Assembly (NCBI RefSeq): GCF_000633395.1
Contig: NZ_AYMU01000011.1
Coordinates: forward strand, 62,001-126,000
Direction: 5' to 3'
DNA: 64,000 bases
DNA from: Pseudomonas sp. PH1b
GTDB taxonomy: Bacteria > Pseudomonadota > Gammaproteobacteria > Pseudomonadales > Pseudomonadaceae
Within the stretch, counting starts at the first letter, position 1. Each line of letters starts with the position of its first letter. The translations under genes and the position numbers were made by a program. This document shows positions 62,429-64,000 of the stretch, piece after piece. A model generated the notes under the pieces. That model had not been told where the DNA came from. It was given only the letters and a program-made list of their open reading frames with translations, and searched no databases.

Positions 62429-63337
62429 CTAAATCTTCAAACTGGTTTTTAGGTTCGGCATAGACTCCAGTTCATGGAGCACCCAGTCAGCGAATTCACG
62501 AGCCAGACTTTGTTGACCATGGAAGGGAATGATCAGGAAGTAGGGATGTGGTGCAGGAAATTCCACATCGAACAAGCGCACAAGGTGCCCCTGGGCCAGT
62601 TCTTCCCCGGCCAGAATATGGTCACTGATAGTGACGCCGCCACCTGCTACGGCGGCGCGGATGGTCTGATAGGCGTCAGGTAGAAAGACGTTCTGGCGAA
62701 CCTGTAGCCCCTGAACGCCAGCCGCAAGGAAGTAGCGGTTCCAGTCGGAGCCATCATCCTCATGCAGCAGAACCTGATACATCAGATCTCGTGGTTTGCG
62801 TAGTTGTTCCTTGGCGTTGAGTAAGCGAGGGCTGCATACCGGAAAGTAATGGATGTCGCTCAGTGCGGCAAAACGCTGCCCCTCCAGGTGTATATCACCG
62901 AAGGAAATGACCAGATCCGCCAGTCTCAGATCACCGCTTATCGGCAGTAAGTGCAGGGTCATTTCCTGATAGTTACGCTGAAAGCGCCTCAACAGTGGAG
63001 TTATTCGAGCCAGTAATGCCGGGGCACAGGCGATGTGCAGTTCGCTCGCCGGTTGTGACGATGGAAGCATGAGGTGAATGTGGCGCAATTGCTCAAACGC
63101 ACTGCTCAACTGCTGGCTTAGCTGATGGCCTGCGGGCGTTAGGCGTACCCCCTTGATACCTCGCTCAATCAAGGCCGCTCCCAGTTCATTCTCCAGCTTT
63201 TTTACCTGGTGGCTGATAGCGCCGTGGGTAACGTGTAGTTCTTGCGCGGCCCGTCCGACATTTCCCTGTCGGACCAATGCATCAAAAGCCTTAAGGGCGA
63301 TCAATGAGGGCATGCGCGGGGAATTTCTCCGATCCAT
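62429..63337 (-). CDS. LysR-family transcriptional regulator (GcvA-like)
   Basis: This 302-aa LysR protein of the GcvA/AmpR branch has an N-terminal DNA-binding domain with ALVRQGNVGRAAQELHVTHG followed by AISHQVKKLE. The typical GcvA-type start would be Met9 (MPSLIALKAF); the first Met at 63337 has no clear ribosome site, so the start is uncertain by eight residues. It is divergent from the binding protein gene at 63602 and may control it. Confidence 0.88.
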   Translation of the reverse strand: MDRRNSPRMPSLIALKAFDALVRQGNVGRAAQELHVTHGAISHQVKKLENELGAALIERGIKGVRLTPAGHQLSQQLSSAFEQLRHIHLMLPSSQPASELHIACAPALLARITPLLRRFQRNYQEMTLHLLPISGDLRLADLVISFGDIHLEGQRFAALSDIHYFPVCSPRLLNAKEQLRKPRDLMYQVLLHEDDGSDWNRYFLAAGVQGLQVRQNVFLPDAYQTIRAAVAGGGVTISDHILAGEELAQGHLVRLFDVEFPAPHPYFLIIPFHGQQSLAREFADWVLHELESMPNLKTSLKI

Positions 63338-63601
63338 GAGGACCCCCTTATTGTGATTTTTATTCGTTGTTTTGCTCGAAAACTATTGGCTTGCCGTTAT
63401 TTCTATTCCTGTCAATGTTAGCCCCATAGCCATGAGAAAAGGCAATGGAGGCCTGATGCACTTCTCCTTATCGCTGGCATGCGGTCTTGATGTGGGTGAG
63501 TAGGAACAATGGTTTTATCACAGGACACCCATCTGGGGTCGCTTGATAGCCAAGTTGAGAATGGCCAGATCAATGGAGTGGTACCAAAGGAGAATCAAGG
63601 A

Positions 63602-64000
63602 ATGATTGATCGGCAAAGGATCGTTGAGGATGTTCTTGAAATAGCCCGGGAGCGTGGACAGGGAGCTGGTATCAGCCGGCGGAGTTTCAATCAGAGTCTC
63701 TTGCTGCTGGGGGCGCTTGCGGCGGCAGGGCCTTGGCAGAGAGCGCTTTCTGCTGGTGGCAATGTTGTGGTGTCGAATTGGGGAGGCGATGCGGTATCGG
63801 CCTTCGAGAAGAGTTATGCCGGTTTCAATCAGGCTTCCGGACATAAGCTGCAGATCGACGGCAGCGGGCCCTCCGAAGGCGCCCTGAAAACTCAGGTGAA
63901 TAGTGGCGCCGTGCGTTGGGACGTCTGCGACGGAGAGATGTATTCCTCTTATCGCTTGGGGCGCGGCGACGTCCTTAGTCCCATCGACTACACCGTGGTT
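63602..64000 (+). CDS. ABC transporter binding protein, PotD-like with Tat signal (partial)
   Basis: This frame runs off the window end. The N-terminus holds a twin-arginine signal, GISRRSFNQSLLLLGALAAAG, and the mature part begins GGNVVVSNWGGDAVSAFEKS, like PotD/spermidine-type binding proteins. I use ATG 63602, which has AAGGAG 9 nt upstream; an in-frame ATG at 63509 would move the signal too far inside. Export by the Tat route is unusual for this class and implies folding in the cytoplasm. The rest of the transporter would lie beyond the window. Confidence 0.75.
   Translation, partial: MIDRQRIVEDVLEIARERGQGAGISRRSFNQSLLLLGALAAAGPWQRALSAGGNVVVSNWGGDAVSAFEKSYAGFNQASGHKLQIDGSGPSEGALKTQVNSGAVRWDVCDGEMYSSYRLGRGDVLSPIDYTVV

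Overview
The window looks like a chromosome segment of a fluorescent-group Pseudomonas (P. fluorescens / P. protegens type). The evidence is high GC with strong G/C third-position bias, a gacA-uvrC-pgsA-tRNA-Gly block with a TTG-started gacA, many GTAGGAGC-type REP sequences, a yejABEF peptide ABC operon and an RpoN-controlled 3-hydroxybutyrate operon. Assignments rest on motifs read from the translated sequence; no database search was possible.

Layout. 0-9.1 kb: a divergent sugar-alcohol catabolic locus (DhaL, DhaK, zinc dehydrogenase, short-chain dehydrogenase and a ribose-type ABC transporter on the minus strand; an RpiB-like isomerase and a SorC-family regulator on the plus strand). Its gene content resembles the erythritol/threitol pathways. 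9.6-11.1 kb: a TerC/CBS/CorC membrane protein. 11.3-19.7 kb: five overlapping minus-strand genes (wecB-like epimerase, nfrB, nfrA, a DUF4434 protein and a diguanylate cyclase) that form an apparently self-contained, c-di-GMP-controlled exopolysaccharide secretion cassette related to the E. coli N4 glycan receptor system. 20-25.6 kb: a 28-codon membrane peptide, a P-loop kinase and a LysR / two FAD oxidases / polyamine-type binding protein cluster. 25.7-32.5 kb: an accessory stretch of small secreted or unknown proteins, two decayed lipoprotein genes next to an intact relative, a DJ-1/PfpI protein and an RtcB RNA ligase. 33-36.8 kb: ridA, an IclR regulator, a DSD1-like PLP enzyme and a PfkB sugar kinase. 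36.8-47.3 kb: a parvulin, a hybrid histidine kinase and the 3-hydroxybutyrate genes (acetoacetyl-CoA synthetase, bdhA, GntP permease, RpoN activator), interleaved with three tandem REP arrays of different period. 47.3-54.6 kb: yejFEBA, a second parvulin and a class I DAHP synthase. 54.7-55.1 kb: an aromatic-amino-acid transcription attenuator in front of the DAHP synthase gene. 55.2-60.2 kb: nitrilase, GNAT, a small HTH protein, gacA, uvrC, pgsA and tRNA-Gly. 60.3-62.4 kb: an AT-rich insertion next to the tRNA with an IS66 remnant and an Abi-like gene. 62.4-64 kb: a LysR regulator divergent from a Tat-exported binding protein cut by the window end.

The most informative signals are the Nfr cassette with its own precursor enzyme, c-di-GMP source and multiple MshEN-like motifs; the DAHP synthase attenuator, for which leader peptide, terminator and both competing pairings can be read directly; the regularly phased TCTC/GAGA activator sites together with a near-consensus -24/-12 promoter; and the three independently amplified REP arrays within about 10 kb.
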